The translations under genes were made by a program, and so were the position numbers. Below are positions 17,624 through 25,422 of a DNA stretch of 56,564 nucleotides, piece by piece. Source of the DNA: Nonomuraea harbinensis (lineage in GTDB: Bacteria; Actinomycetota; Actinomycetes; Streptosporangiales; Streptosporangiaceae); assembly GCF_019396385.1 (NCBI RefSeq), contig NZ_JAHKRN010000056.1, forward strand, positions 1-56,564, given 5' to 3'. Numbering within the stretch: the first letter of the stretch is position 1; every line of letters starts with the position of its first letter. The notes beneath the pieces were generated by a model that was given only the letters and a program-made list of their open reading frames with translations, was not told the DNA's origin and did not search any database.

Positions 17624-18469
17624 GTGATGCTGCGTACATCGGCGTCGCGCGTCCTCGACGACAGCGACCGGGACGAGGTGCTCGCTCTGCTCGACACCGA
17701 CCCGGTCGCGAACGTCTTCGTCGCGTCCCGGGTGCGGAGCGTGGGGCTCAACCCGGCCCGGCTCGGCGGGCAGATGTGGGGCTTCGGGCCGCGCGGCGCG
17801 CTCGTCTCCCTCTGCTACGCGGGCGCCAACCTGGTGCCGATCAACGCGGGCCCCGAAGCGGTGCACGCCTTCGCCGACCGCGCGCGCAAGCAGGGCCGCC
17901 GCTGCTCCTCGATCGTGGGTCCCGCCGACGCGGTGGGGCAGCTGTGGGAGCGGCTGGAGCCGCACTGGGGCCGGGCCCGCGCGATCCGCTGGGCGCAGCC
18001 GGTCATGGCGACCTCCCGCAGGCCGCCGGTGCCCGCCGACCCGCTGGTGCGGCGGGTGCGGCCGGAGGAGTTCGAGATCCTGCTGCCGGCCTGCGTGGCG
18101 ATGTTCACCGAGGAGGTGGGCGTCTCGCCCAACCTCGGCGACGGCGGCGCGCTCTACCGCACCCGGGTGTCCGAGCTGATCCGCATCGGCCGGTCTTACG
18201 CGCGGATCGAGGGCGGCCGGGTGGTGTTCAAGGCCGAGATCGGCGCGGTGACCCCGCACGCCTGCCAGATCCAGGGCGTGTGGGTCCATCCCGACCTGCG
18301 CGGGCGGGGTTACGCGGTGTCGGGCATGGCCGCGATCGTGGAGGCCGCGCTCGACTGCTTCGCGCCCGTGGTGACGCTGTACGTGAACGACTTCAACCAC
18401 TCGGCCAGGGCGGTCTATCGCCGGGTGGGCTTCCACGAGGTCGACACGTTCATGTCCGTGCTCTTCTGA
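17624..18469 (+). CDS. DUF4081-GNAT N-acetyltransferase (Rv2867c-like)
   Basis: A 281-residue acetyltransferase. The N-terminal DUF4081 half (about 10-125) contains DPVANVFVASRV and WGFGPRGALVSLCYAGANLVP. The C-terminal GNAT half (about 140-281) has the acetyl-CoA loop GVWVHPDLRGRGYAVSGMAA and NDFNHSARAVYRRVGF. In Mycobacterium this gene directly follows ispG, and here it is still close, separated by three genes. TAGTCT at 17611-17616 lies 7 nt before the GTG at 17624, so a leaderless mRNA is likely; ATG 17627 is the alternative. The acetyl acceptor is unknown. Its end overlaps the convergent small gene by 20 bp. Confidence 0.85.
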   Translation: MMLRTSASRVLDDSDRDEVLALLDTDPVANVFVASRVRSVGLNPARLGGQMWGFGPRGALVSLCYAGANLVPINAGPEAVHAFADRARKQGRRCSSIVGPADAVGQLWERLEPHWGRARAIRWAQPVMATSRRPPVPADPLVRRVRPEEFEILLPACVAMFTEEVGVSPNLGDGGALYRTRVSELIRIGRSYARIEGGRVVFKAEIGAVTPHACQIQGVWVHPDLRGRGYAVSGMAAIVEAALDCFAPVVTLYVNDFNHSARAVYRRVGFHEVDTFMSVLF

Positions 18470-18752
18470 CCCGGTCGGCGGTCTCCTCGGCGAGCTGGGC
18501 GAGGATCGACAGCTCGCCCGGCCGCTCGTCGAGCAGCTCGTCCAGGCTGATCCGCCACGTGATGATCTCCAGGGGCGTCGCTCCCGGCTCCTCCGCCAGC
18601 CGCAGGCGGGTCTCGGCCAGCTTGAGCTCGTACATGACGCCGAGGTAGTGGCCGATCGCCTCGCTGAGCCACCAGTAGACTTCCGTGGCGGCCGCGGGCA
18701 CGAAGATCCGGGCAGCCTCCCAGGCGACCCGCCGGGGTTGCCGCACCGCCAT
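18450..18752 (-). CDS. Small helical protein of unknown function
   Basis: A 100-residue protein with no family that I recognise. It is mainly helical: an N-terminal basic segment (RQPRRVAWEAARIF), a Trp/Tyr-rich stretch (EVYWWLSEAIGHYLGVMYELK) and acidic amphipathic helices ending in LAEETADRVRRART. It has no signal peptide or clear membrane span. Its 3' end overlaps the GNAT gene tail-to-tail. The proline- and glycine-poor coding pattern supports a real gene, but the evidence is modest. Confidence 0.5.
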   Translation of the reverse strand: MAVRQPRRVAWEAARIFVPAAATEVYWWLSEAIGHYLGVMYELKLAETRLRLAEEPGATPLEIITWRISLDELLDERPGELSILAQLAEETADRVRRART

Positions 18753-18810
18753 GACCGGATTTTACGTCATTTACGTACGTTCGTCCCCTGCGGGAAGGGC
18801 CGGGCGGGGG

Positions 18811-19188
18811 TCAGATCCGGACGAGCTTGTCGAACAGGCGCGTCAGCTCGGCTTCCGGGTCGGCGGTGAGCCCGGCGTGGACCGGGCCGGTCTGCACGAT
18901 CGTGCTGCGGGGCGCGGTCAGCCAGCGGAACCTGCCGCCCAGCGACTCGGCCGACAGCGGGCCCGCCTCGTCGCCGCAGGCCAGCTCGTAAGCGCCCAGC
19001 GCCTCCTCGACCCGCGCCACGTCGGCCCCGGGGTCGAGGGCGCGCAGGCGGGACGCGTCCAGCTCGACCCGCGCGCACAGGTAGGCGCGCGGCTGGCAGT
19101 AGAGCAGCACGCCCGCGTTGATCAGCTCGCCGCGCTCCACCCGCGGCACCACCCTGATCGCGGCGTACTCGTAGACGTCCCTGCTCAC
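18811..19188 (-). CDS. DUF3037 protein, partner of HipA-like kinase
   Basis: A 125-residue DUF3037 protein (opening YEYAAIRVVPRVERGELINAGVLLYC). The function of the family is unknown. The GTG start at 19186-19188 overlaps the TGA of the upstream HipA-like gene (GTGA), so the two are translationally coupled. A frame also runs back from it in-frame into upstream DNA, but that part is antisense-like filler. HipA-like kinases next to DUF3037 occur in many bacteria, which implies that the two products act together. Whether DUF3037 is a substrate, an inhibitor or an antitoxin-like partner is open. Confidence 0.82.
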   Translation of the reverse strand: MSRDVYEYAAIRVVPRVERGELINAGVLLYCQPRAYLCARVELDASRLRALDPGADVARVEEALGAYELACGDEAGPLSAESLGGRFRWLTAPRSTIVQTGPVHAGLTADPEAELTRLFDKLVRI

Positions 19189-19994
19189 CCGCGCCCACCT
19201 CGCCAGAACTCGCCGACCGACCCCGGGCCCGGCCGCTGCGCCTTCGGCTCCGCGCTGGTCAGCCACCCGCCGGGACCGTGCGCGCGCCGCAGCAGATGAT
19301 CGACGTACGCCTCGCGCACGGCTCCTGGTGAGGCGAAGCCCGGCTCGCCGTCGAGCCACTCGTCGGGCACCAGCGCCGTCACCTCCTCCAGGAGCTCGCG
19401 GGTGATCGGCGCGGACAGGGCGGCGGCCGCCTCCTCGACCCCCTCCACGAACGGGGCCAGCACGTGGTCGCTCGCGTCGAACGGGCGCTGCGGGTCGGCC
19501 GTCTTCCAGTTGTGGTGGAACCAGAGCGCCGCGCCGTGGTCGATCAGCCAGCTGTCGCCGTGCCAGAGCAGCAGGTTGGGGTTGCGCCAGGTGCGGTCGA
19601 GGTTGTGGATCAGGCCGTCGAACCAGACCAGCCGGGCCGCGAAGGCCGGGTCGGGGGCCCAGGCGAGCGGCTCGAAGCCGAGCGCGCCCGGCAGGAAGTC
19701 GACCGCCAGGTTGCGGCCCGCGCTCGCCTTGAGCAGGTCCTGTACTTCCTCGTCGGGCTCGCGGGCGCCGAGCTGCGGGTCGACGTCGATGATCTTGAGC
19801 TCGGGGGTGCGGAAGCCGAGGCGGCGGGCCAGCTCGCCGGCGACGATCTCGGCGACCAGGACCCGGCGGCCCTGGCCGGCCTCCCGGAACTTGACCACGT
19901 AGGTGCCGAGGTCGTCGCCCTCGACCACCCCGGGCAACGACCCGCCCTCGCGCAGCGGCGTCACGTAACGCGTCGCCACAACCTGTTCCAGCAC
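19185..19994 (-). CDS. HipA-like Ser/Thr kinase (short, DUF3037-linked)
   Basis: A 269-residue kinase with the HipA/PI3K-like fold but no HipA N-terminal subdomain and no hipB gene beside it. Recognisable elements are the nucleotide Lys35 (TYVVKFRE), catalytic Asp133 with Asn138/Asn140 (HNLDRTWRNPN) and metal-binding Asp152 (LIDHGAALWF). All catalytic residues seem intact. The GTG at 19994 gives the family-like start LEQVVATRYV; a TTG 6 nt upstream is possible. The downstream DUF3037 gene overlaps it. Classical HipA phosphorylates glutamyl-tRNA synthetase, but the target of this subfamily is not known to me. Confidence 0.82.
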   Translation of the reverse strand: MLEQVVATRYVTPLREGGSLPGVVEGDDLGTYVVKFREAGQGRRVLVAEIVAGELARRLGFRTPELKIIDVDPQLGAREPDEEVQDLLKASAGRNLAVDFLPGALGFEPLAWAPDPAFAARLVWFDGLIHNLDRTWRNPNLLLWHGDSWLIDHGAALWFHHNWKTADPQRPFDASDHVLAPFVEGVEEAAAALSAPITRELLEEVTALVPDEWLDGEPGFASPGAVREAYVDHLLRRAHGPGGWLTSAEPKAQRPGPGSVGEFWRGGRG

Positions 19995-20033
19995 CCGCAA
20001 AACCTATCGCGCCGAGCAGCTCGGGCAAATACC

Positions 20034-20066
20034 TGTTGGGACAGTAAGTGTTCCGACAGCTATCAT
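20034..20066 (+). promoter_or_regulatory. Direct-repeat operator and -10 box of the marR gene
   Basis: TGTTGGGACAG (20034-20044) and TGTTCCGACAG (20049-20059) form a 15-bp-period direct repeat; each copy is itself a TGT-N4-ACA palindrome. TATCAT (20061-20066) is a good -10 box 6 nt before the ATG at 20073, so the mRNA may be leaderless and self-repressed. Confidence 0.6.
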
Positions 20067-20072
20067 CGGCGC

Positions 20073-20537
20073 ATGACCGAAGCCTCGATCGCTCTCGTGC
20101 TGGGGGGCGGCTCCCTGCTGGCCCTCGTCGGGCGGGAGCTCAACACCGAGACCGAACGCCTGCTCGCGCCGTACGGACTGACCGTGCAGCAGGCCGCCCT
20201 GCTGGGGAACGCCGCCGCCGGCAACGCCACCCCCAGTGAGCTCAAGCACCACCTGGGCACCGACACCGCGGGCATGACCAGGCTGCTGGACCGGCTGCAG
20301 GCCAAAGGGCTGCTGCGGCGGGTCCCGCACCCCGGCGACCGCAGGTCCGTCGTCATCGAGCTCACCTCCGAGGGCCAGGCGCTGGTGCCGGAGCTGACGC
20401 CGATATTCGGCGCGATCAGCCGGCGGGTGTTCGCCGGGTTCTCGGGGGAGGAGATGGCTCAGATGGCCGGCCTGCTCCGGCGGATGCTGGACAACCTCAA
20501 GACCGCAGAGCCCGGGAGCGCACCGCCGAGAGGATGA
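20073..20537 (+). CDS. MarR-family regulator
   Basis: A 154-residue MarR regulator. The winged helix (about 35-95) reads GLTVQQAALLGNAAAG, TPSELKHHLGTDTAGMTRLLDRLQAKGLLRR and the wing PHPGDRRSVVIELT. Its own promoter carries a paired TGT-N4-ACA repeat, so autoregulation is likely. The ATG is chosen because it follows a -10 element at leaderless distance. The 3' end overlaps the convergent SRPBCC-like gene by 41 bp. No obvious target gene is divergent from it; the HipA/DUF3037 pair reads away on the other side (79 bp gap) and could share the operator. Confidence 0.83.
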   Translation: MTEASIALVLGGGSLLALVGRELNTETERLLAPYGLTVQQAALLGNAAAGNATPSELKHHLGTDTAGMTRLLDRLQAKGLLRRVPHPGDRRSVVIELTSEGQALVPELTPIFGAISRRVFAGFSGEEMAQMAGLLRRMLDNLKTAEPGSAPPRG

Positions 20538-21030
20538 GGCGGCGGATGAGCCCGCTGCCCGGCCGGATGACGATCCAGTACGGGCGGAAGGCGCGCAGCG
20601 CGTCGGGGCTGGTGGCGACCACCCGCGTCTCCGTCGTCAGCCGGACGCGGCCGCCTTCCTCCGCCAAGGAGAAGGCGAACGTGCCCTTGGCGAATCCGGG
20701 CCGGTCGAACGCCTCGAATGTCTCAAGCGAGCCGACCGGCACGTCCTCCGACCTGCCCAGCCGCCACCACTGGCCGATCAGGCCGAGCACCACCTCCCGG
20801 CCAGGGTCCACGACCAGCGGGGTGAAGCCGGGGCCGGGCTGCGGCGTGCGGCCGTGGACCAGGCGGGAGACCAGCGACCTGGCGGCGAAGAGGGGCTTGG
20901 CCAGGGGGACGTCGTCCGCGCTCATGCCGGTGAGCGCCTCCCACACGCGCTCCCGGGAGGCGTCGATGAGGATCGCGTGCCGTTCGGACATGTCAGGCCG
21001 GGGGATGAGCCGGGCGGCGCTGGTGACCAC
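20497..21030 (-). CDS. SRPBCC-like (START/Bet v1 fold) protein
   Basis: A 177-residue protein, probably of the SRPBCC ligand-binding fold. It has the opening typical of that fold (HAILIDASRERVWEALTGMSADDVPLAK), a Gly/Trp-rich strand region (VVLGLIGQWWRLGRSEDV), and a closing segment WIVIRPGSGLIRRLIL like the long C-terminal helix. The assignment rests on pattern, not a strict motif. The GTG at 21030 follows a GGAGG site; Met14 is the alternative. The gene is divergent from a TetR gene and shares with it a 22-bp inverted repeat, so it is a likely target. The ligand is unknown. Confidence 0.6.
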   Translation of the reverse strand: MVTSAARLIPRPDMSERHAILIDASRERVWEALTGMSADDVPLAKPLFAARSLVSRLVHGRTPQPGPGFTPLVVDPGREVVLGLIGQWWRLGRSEDVPVGSLETFEAFDRPGFAKGTFAFSLAEEGGRVRLTTETRVVATSPDALRAFRPYWIVIRPGSGLIRRLILSAVRSRALRS

Positions 21031-21048
21031 GGGAGCCTCCGTACGGTT

Positions 21049-21070
21049 GCGTATGGTTCGGACTATACGC
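21049..21070. promoter_or_regulatory. Inverted repeat, probable TetR operator
   Basis: GCGTAT (21049-21054) and ATACGC (21065-21070) flank a 10-bp spacer in the 62-bp gap between the divergent SRPBCC-like and tetR genes. Related GTATGG sequences lie on both sides. Confidence 0.55.
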
Positions 21071-21092
21071 CACCGTATGGAAGGCTGGCCGG

Positions 21093-21656
21093 GTGGGACG
21101 ACTGAGTGCGGACGACTGGGCGGAGGCGGCCCTGGCCGCGCTGGCGGAAGGCGGCGTCGCCGCCGTCGCCGTGGAGCCGGTGGCCGCCCGGCTGGGCGTG
21201 TCCAAGGGCAGCTTCTACTGGCACTTCGCCAACCGGCGGGCGCTGCTGGAGGCCGCGCTGCGGCGCTGGGAGGCGCAGACCGAGCGGGTCATCGCCCGGC
21301 TGGAGGACGTCGCCGACCCGCTGGAGCGCATGCGCGTGCTGCTGGAGCGGGCGTTCGGCGAGGGACGGGACGCCGCGATCGCGTTCCGGCTGATCAGCGA
21401 GGCCGACGACCCGCTGGTCGGTGAGGTGGCGCGCCGGGTGAGCGAGCGGCGCCTCGCCTACATGGAGGGTGTGCTGCGCGAGCTCGGGCTGCCCCGGCAG
21501 GAGGCGCGCCGGCGGGTGCTCGCCGCCTATGGCGGTTACCTCGGCGTCGCCGCCCTCGTGCGCATCGGGACGATCCGGGAGATGCCCGACGACCTGGCCG
21601 GTCTCGCCATGGCGGAGCTCGGGCTGACCGGGAACGACCCGTCCGGGCCTCCATGA
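21093..21656 (+). CDS. TetR-family regulator
   Basis: A 187-residue TetR regulator. The HTH (about 25-50) includes VEPVAARLGVSKGSFYWHFANRRALLEAALRRWE. The C-terminal half is generic. The GTG start is preceded by a GGAAGG site. It diverges from the SRPBCC-like gene across a 22-bp inverted repeat, which makes that gene and itself the likely targets. A Ser/Thr kinase gene follows after 20 bp on the same strand and could be co-transcribed. Confidence 0.82.
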   Translation: MGRLSADDWAEAALAALAEGGVAAVAVEPVAARLGVSKGSFYWHFANRRALLEAALRRWEAQTERVIARLEDVADPLERMRVLLERAFGEGRDAAIAFRLISEADDPLVGEVARRVSERRLAYMEGVLRELGLPRQEARRRVLAAYGGYLGVAALVRIGTIREMPDDLAGLAMAELGLTGNDPSGPP

Positions 21657-21676
21657 TCCTGCAATAATGACGCCTT

Positions 21677-23098
21677 ATGTCCGAGCTCCGAGCCGATGAC
21701 CCGCGCCTGCTGGGCGCGTACCGGCTCTCGGCGCGGCTCGGCCAGGGCGGGCAGGGCGTCGTCTACCTCGGCCACACCGGCCAGGGCGCGCAGGTCGCGG
21801 TCAAGCTGCTGCACGCCAGCCTGTCGGCCGACCCGGCGGTGCGGCGACGGTTCCTGGCCGAGGTCGAGGCGGTGCGCAGGGTGGCGCCCTTCTGCACCGC
21901 CCAGCTCCTCGACGCCGACCTCGAAGGCGACCGGCCCTACCTGGTGAGCGAGTACGTCGACGGCGTCTCGCTCCGCGAGCACATCGCCGAGCAGGGCCCG
22001 CGCACCGGCGGCTCGCTCCACCGGCTGGCCATCGGCACCGCCACCGCCCTGGGCGCCATCCACCGGGCCGGGGTCGTGCACCGCGACTTCAAGCCTGGCA
22101 ACGTGCTGCTCAGCCTCGACGGGCCGCGGGTGATCGACTTCGGTGTCTCCCGGCTGATGGACGGCACCGCGACCACCGGCAAGATCCCCGTTGGGACGCC
22201 CTCGTACCTCGCCCCCGAGCGCATCAAGGGCGAGCCCGCGGGGCCGCCCGCCGACCTCTACGCGTGGGCGCTGACCGTCGCCTTCACCGCCACGGGCCGC
22301 CACGCGTTCACGGCGGCGACGGTCCAGGAGGTCATGGCGCGCATCCTGTACGGGAAGCCGGCCCTGGGCACGCTGTCCGGGCCGCTCAGGGCGATCGTCG
22401 ACGCCTGCCTGGCGCCCGAGCCCGGCGACCGGCCGGACGCGGAGGAGGTGCTGCGGCGCCTGCTCGGCCAGGACGCCACCGGCGACGTGCTGACCTCGGG
22501 CGCCATGGCCGCGCTCGGGTCCGCCTCCGGTCCCGTGCCGCCCGGTGGCACGCGGCCCGTCCCATCCGCTGACGCGGGCACCGACGGGCCGGCCACCGTG
22601 GCGTGGCGGGTGCCTCTGACCGGCCGGCACGAGCTCACCGGGAGCCGGGCGCTCGCGCGGCTCGTCGACACCGCCGCGCCCGTACGGCAGGCTCCGCCGG
22701 TCAAGCGGCGATTAGCGAAGTGGCCCGTCGTCGCCGCGGCCCTGCTGGCGGCGTGCGCGGTGGCCGCGTTCGTGCTCTGGCCGCAGGGTGAGGGCCGGGC
22801 GGGGCGCTGGACCGGTTCGGCGACGCATCCCAGCGCCGGGCGGGTGTTCCCCGTCGACATCCGGCTCGATGACGGCGGGGAGTCCAGCATGCGGTGGGGC
22901 GCCGATCTGCACTGCTCCGGCATCCTGCGGCCCGTGGGCGACCTCGTGTACGAGCTGCTGCACGTCGCCGGCACCGCGTGCCATCCGGGAACGCTCCGGA
23001 TGCGGCCGATCGGCGACAGTGGCCAGATGGTCATCACGGTCACCCGCCAGGGTGAGGAAGAAGTGACGTATTCGGGCAAGGTCGCCCGGTCGTCCTGA
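21677..23098 (+). CDS. Membrane Ser/Thr protein kinase
   Basis: A 473-residue Hanks-type kinase. The cytoplasmic kinase domain (about 14-265) has the Gly loop LGQGGQGVVYLG, Lys43 (VAVKLL), HRDFKPGN (Asp137) and DFG (154-156) with GTPSYLAPE; all catalytic residues are present. HRDFKP in place of HRDLKP is shared with the next kinase and marks an actinobacterial subgroup. A Pro/Thr-rich juxtamembrane region leads to one transmembrane helix (about 349-368). The extracellular domain of about 100 residues contains a cysteine pair (HCSG, TACHPG) and no PASTA repeat, so its ligand is unknown. It lies just after a tetR gene and before a second kinase, probably by tandem duplication. Confidence 0.88.
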   Translation: MSELRADDPRLLGAYRLSARLGQGGQGVVYLGHTGQGAQVAVKLLHASLSADPAVRRRFLAEVEAVRRVAPFCTAQLLDADLEGDRPYLVSEYVDGVSLREHIAEQGPRTGGSLHRLAIGTATALGAIHRAGVVHRDFKPGNVLLSLDGPRVIDFGVSRLMDGTATTGKIPVGTPSYLAPERIKGEPAGPPADLYAWALTVAFTATGRHAFTAATVQEVMARILYGKPALGTLSGPLRAIVDACLAPEPGDRPDAEEVLRRLLGQDATGDVLTSGAMAALGSASGPVPPGGTRPVPSADAGTDGPATVAWRVPLTGRHELTGSRALARLVDTAAPVRQAPPVKRRLAKWPVVAAALLAACAVAAFVLWPQGEGRAGRWTGSATHPSAGRVFPVDIRLDDGGESSMRWGADLHCSGILRPVGDLVYELLHVAGTACHPGTLRMRPIGDSGQMVITVTRQGEEEVTYSGKVARSS

Positions 23099-23206
23099 CC
23101 TCGAACGGTCACGGTCAGGTGGCGATGGCCCGGCCGCCGTTGACTCTCCGCCACCGGCTGCTTCAGTGGGAAGGGTAGGTGGGGTGGCGGCGAGGGGAGG
23201 CGCCCC

Positions 23207-25396
23207 GTGCCAACGGCGCAGCCGCTCAGGACGGGGGATCCACGGACACTCGGGCCCTACGAGCTGTCCGGGCGTCTGGGCGAGGGCGGCCAGGGTGTGG
23301 TGTTCCTCGGCACCCTCGCCGGAGAGAGCTACGCGGTCAAGCTGCTCCACGGGCCGGTGGGCGACGGGCGCGGGGCGTTCCTGCGGGAGGTGGAGCTGGC
23401 CAAGCACGTGGCCAGGTTCTGCACCGCCCAGGTGGTGGACGCCGGGTTCGACGAGGGCAGGCCGTACATCGTCAGCGAGTACGTCGACGGGCCCTCGCTG
23501 GCCCGCGAGGTCATGCTCACCGGGCCGCGGCGCGGCGGCGGGCTGGAGCGGCTCGCCGTCGGCACCGTCACGGCCATCGCGGCGATCCACCGCGCGGGCA
23601 TCGTGCACCGCGACTTCAAGCCGCAGAACGTGCTCCTCGGGCCCGACGGGCCGCGGGTCATCGACTTCGGCCTGGCCAGGGCGCTCGACGCGGCCGCCAC
23701 GCTGTCCAACAGGAGCGTCGGCACTCCCGCGTACATGGCTCCCGAGCAGATCACCGCGAGCGCGGTCACCGGGGCGGTGGACGTGTTCTCGTGGGGCGCC
23801 ACCATCTGCTTCGCCGCCAACGGGACGGCGCCGTTCGGGCAGGACTCGGTGGCGCCGGTGCTGCACCGCATCCTCACCGCGCCGCCCGACCTGGGGAGCC
23901 TGGAAGGGCCGCTCAGGGCACTGGTGGAGGCGTGCCTCGACAAGGACGCCAGGAACCGGCCGACCAGCCGGGACTTGTTGCTGGAACTGCTGGGTACGTC
24001 GGAAGGCGTGCCGGCGGAGGTGCTGCGCTCGCCTCCGCCGCACATCCTCCGTGCCGTCCCTCCGCCCCGCCCGCCGGTCGCCGACTCCCGCCCGGTCCCT
24101 CTCGCGGAGCCGGAGACCACGGGCACCCCGGACGACTACCACCTGCCGGAACCACCCGCTCCCTCGTCCAGCCGACCAGGTGACGGCGGGTCGGAGGAGG
24201 ACCGCAGCGATCACGGCGGGCCTTCGTCCGGAGGGGACCGAGACGACGCATCGCCTCCGGCGGCAGGCGGCACCGGGGCAGGTGGTTCTGGGCGGGAGGC
24301 GAGGCCGAGGCTGGGCGGCGCCGCCTATCGCGGGTCACCCGCCGGGTATCCCGTCGAACGGGTGCCACGCGAGCCCGCCCCACCCGAGCGGGTAGGAACG
24401 GCTCCGCCCGGACCGTACACGGCCGGGCCGCCGGGGCGTGAGGGTGGTTCGCGGGTGGGGACGGGCGGGCCCGGGTCGCCGCGGCGGGCGCTGGGGAAGG
24501 CAGGGCTGGCGGTGGTCGGGGCGTTGCTGGTGACCGCGGCTGTGCTGGTGAGCCTGTTCGTGCCGCTGTTCAGGGAGGACGGCATGCGGGTACGGGCCGG
24601 TACGCCGACCTCCGGACCCACCGCCGAGCCGTCCGGACAGGCGGCCGACGACCAGCCCGCCAAGGAGCGGCCGCCGACGGAGGAACGTTCGCAGGACGAC
24701 CGGACCCCGGCGTCGAAGGAGCCGCCCGTCCGGAAACCGGTGGAGATCGCCGTGCCTGCCCTGGCCGGGCTCTCCCGGGCCGCCGCCGTCAGGGCGCTCG
24801 AACGCGCCGGGCTCAGCGTCGGCGACATCACCAAGGCCGACTCACCGCGGAAGATCGGCCAGGTGCTCGCCTCCCGACCGGCCGCCGGCACCCACGTCGC
24901 CAAGGGCTCGGCCGTCGCGCTGGAGGTGTCGGCGGGGGTGAAGGTGCCCGCGGTCACCGGCGAGCGGCGCGAGGCGGCCGAGGCGGCGGTCACCGGCGCC
25001 GGCCTGAAGGTGGGCAAGGTCTCCACCTCCTGCGCGGCGAAGCCGGACGGCCAGGTCCTGTCCACGGCCCCGGAGGCGGGCGCCAGGGTCTCGGGCGGCA
25101 CCGCGGTCGCGCTGGTCGTGGCCCGCCGCGGCGCCCCCGTGCCCCCGGTGGCCGGTCAGCCGCGCGACGGCGCGCTCGCGGCCCTCCGCGCCGCCGGCCT
25201 CGTCCCGGTGGTACGCACGCAGGTGGTCGAGGACGAGTCCCAGTGGAACGTCGCCATCGCCCAGGACCCCGCCCCTGGCACCTGCGCCGAACCCGGCGCC
25301 CGCGTCTCGATCACGGTCGGCGCCCGGCCTCCCGACGGCCCCGACCCCACCGAGCCCACTCCCACCCCCACCCCGGAACCGTCGACCGAGCCCTGA
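23207..25396 (+). CDS. PASTA-domain Ser/Thr protein kinase (PknB-type)
   Basis: A 729-residue membrane kinase. The kinase domain (about 18-265) has LGEGGQGVVFLG, Lys45, HRDFKPQN (Asp136), DFG (153-155) and GTPAYMAPE. A long disordered Pro/Gly/Ser linker (about 270-428) precedes one transmembrane helix (432-453). Outside the cell are three PASTA domains (about 512-577, 578-643 and 644-712), then a Thr/Pro tail. PASTA domains bind peptidoglycan fragments or lipid II, so a role in growth or division control is expected from the family. The gene is not in the conserved pknB/pbpA/rodA cluster, so it is an additional kinase. The GTG start has an AGGGGAGG site. Confidence 0.9.
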   Translation: MPTAQPLRTGDPRTLGPYELSGRLGEGGQGVVFLGTLAGESYAVKLLHGPVGDGRGAFLREVELAKHVARFCTAQVVDAGFDEGRPYIVSEYVDGPSLAREVMLTGPRRGGGLERLAVGTVTAIAAIHRAGIVHRDFKPQNVLLGPDGPRVIDFGLARALDAAATLSNRSVGTPAYMAPEQITASAVTGAVDVFSWGATICFAANGTAPFGQDSVAPVLHRILTAPPDLGSLEGPLRALVEACLDKDARNRPTSRDLLLELLGTSEGVPAEVLRSPPPHILRAVPPPRPPVADSRPVPLAEPETTGTPDDYHLPEPPAPSSSRPGDGGSEEDRSDHGGPSSGGDRDDASPPAAGGTGAGGSGREARPRLGGAAYRGSPAGYPVERVPREPAPPERVGTAPPGPYTAGPPGREGGSRVGTGGPGSPRRALGKAGLAVVGALLVTAAVLVSLFVPLFREDGMRVRAGTPTSGPTAEPSGQAADDQPAKERPPTEERSQDDRTPASKEPPVRKPVEIAVPALAGLSRAAAVRALERAGLSVGDITKADSPRKIGQVLASRPAAGTHVAKGSAVALEVSAGVKVPAVTGERREAAEAAVTGAGLKVGKVSTSCAAKPDGQVLSTAPEAGARVSGGTAVALVVARRGAPVPPVAGQPRDGALAALRAAGLVPVVRTQVVEDESQWNVAIAQDPAPGTCAEPGARVSITVGARPPDGPDPTEPTPTPTPEPSTEP

Positions 25397-25422
25397 CCGG
25401 GCCTCTCCTCGCCGGGGCCGGG

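Noticed and set aside
18811..20028. A single 405-codon fusion of HipA and DUF3037
   Set aside because: The long frame is the DUF3037 frame extended through the HipA gene in the wrong phase; the true HipA-like protein is in another frame and ends at 19185, overlapping the DUF3037 start.
19464..20072. N-terminal extension of the marR gene
   Set aside because: The upstream in-frame sequence is antisense to the HipA-like gene and the -10 element and operators lie just before the ATG at 20073.
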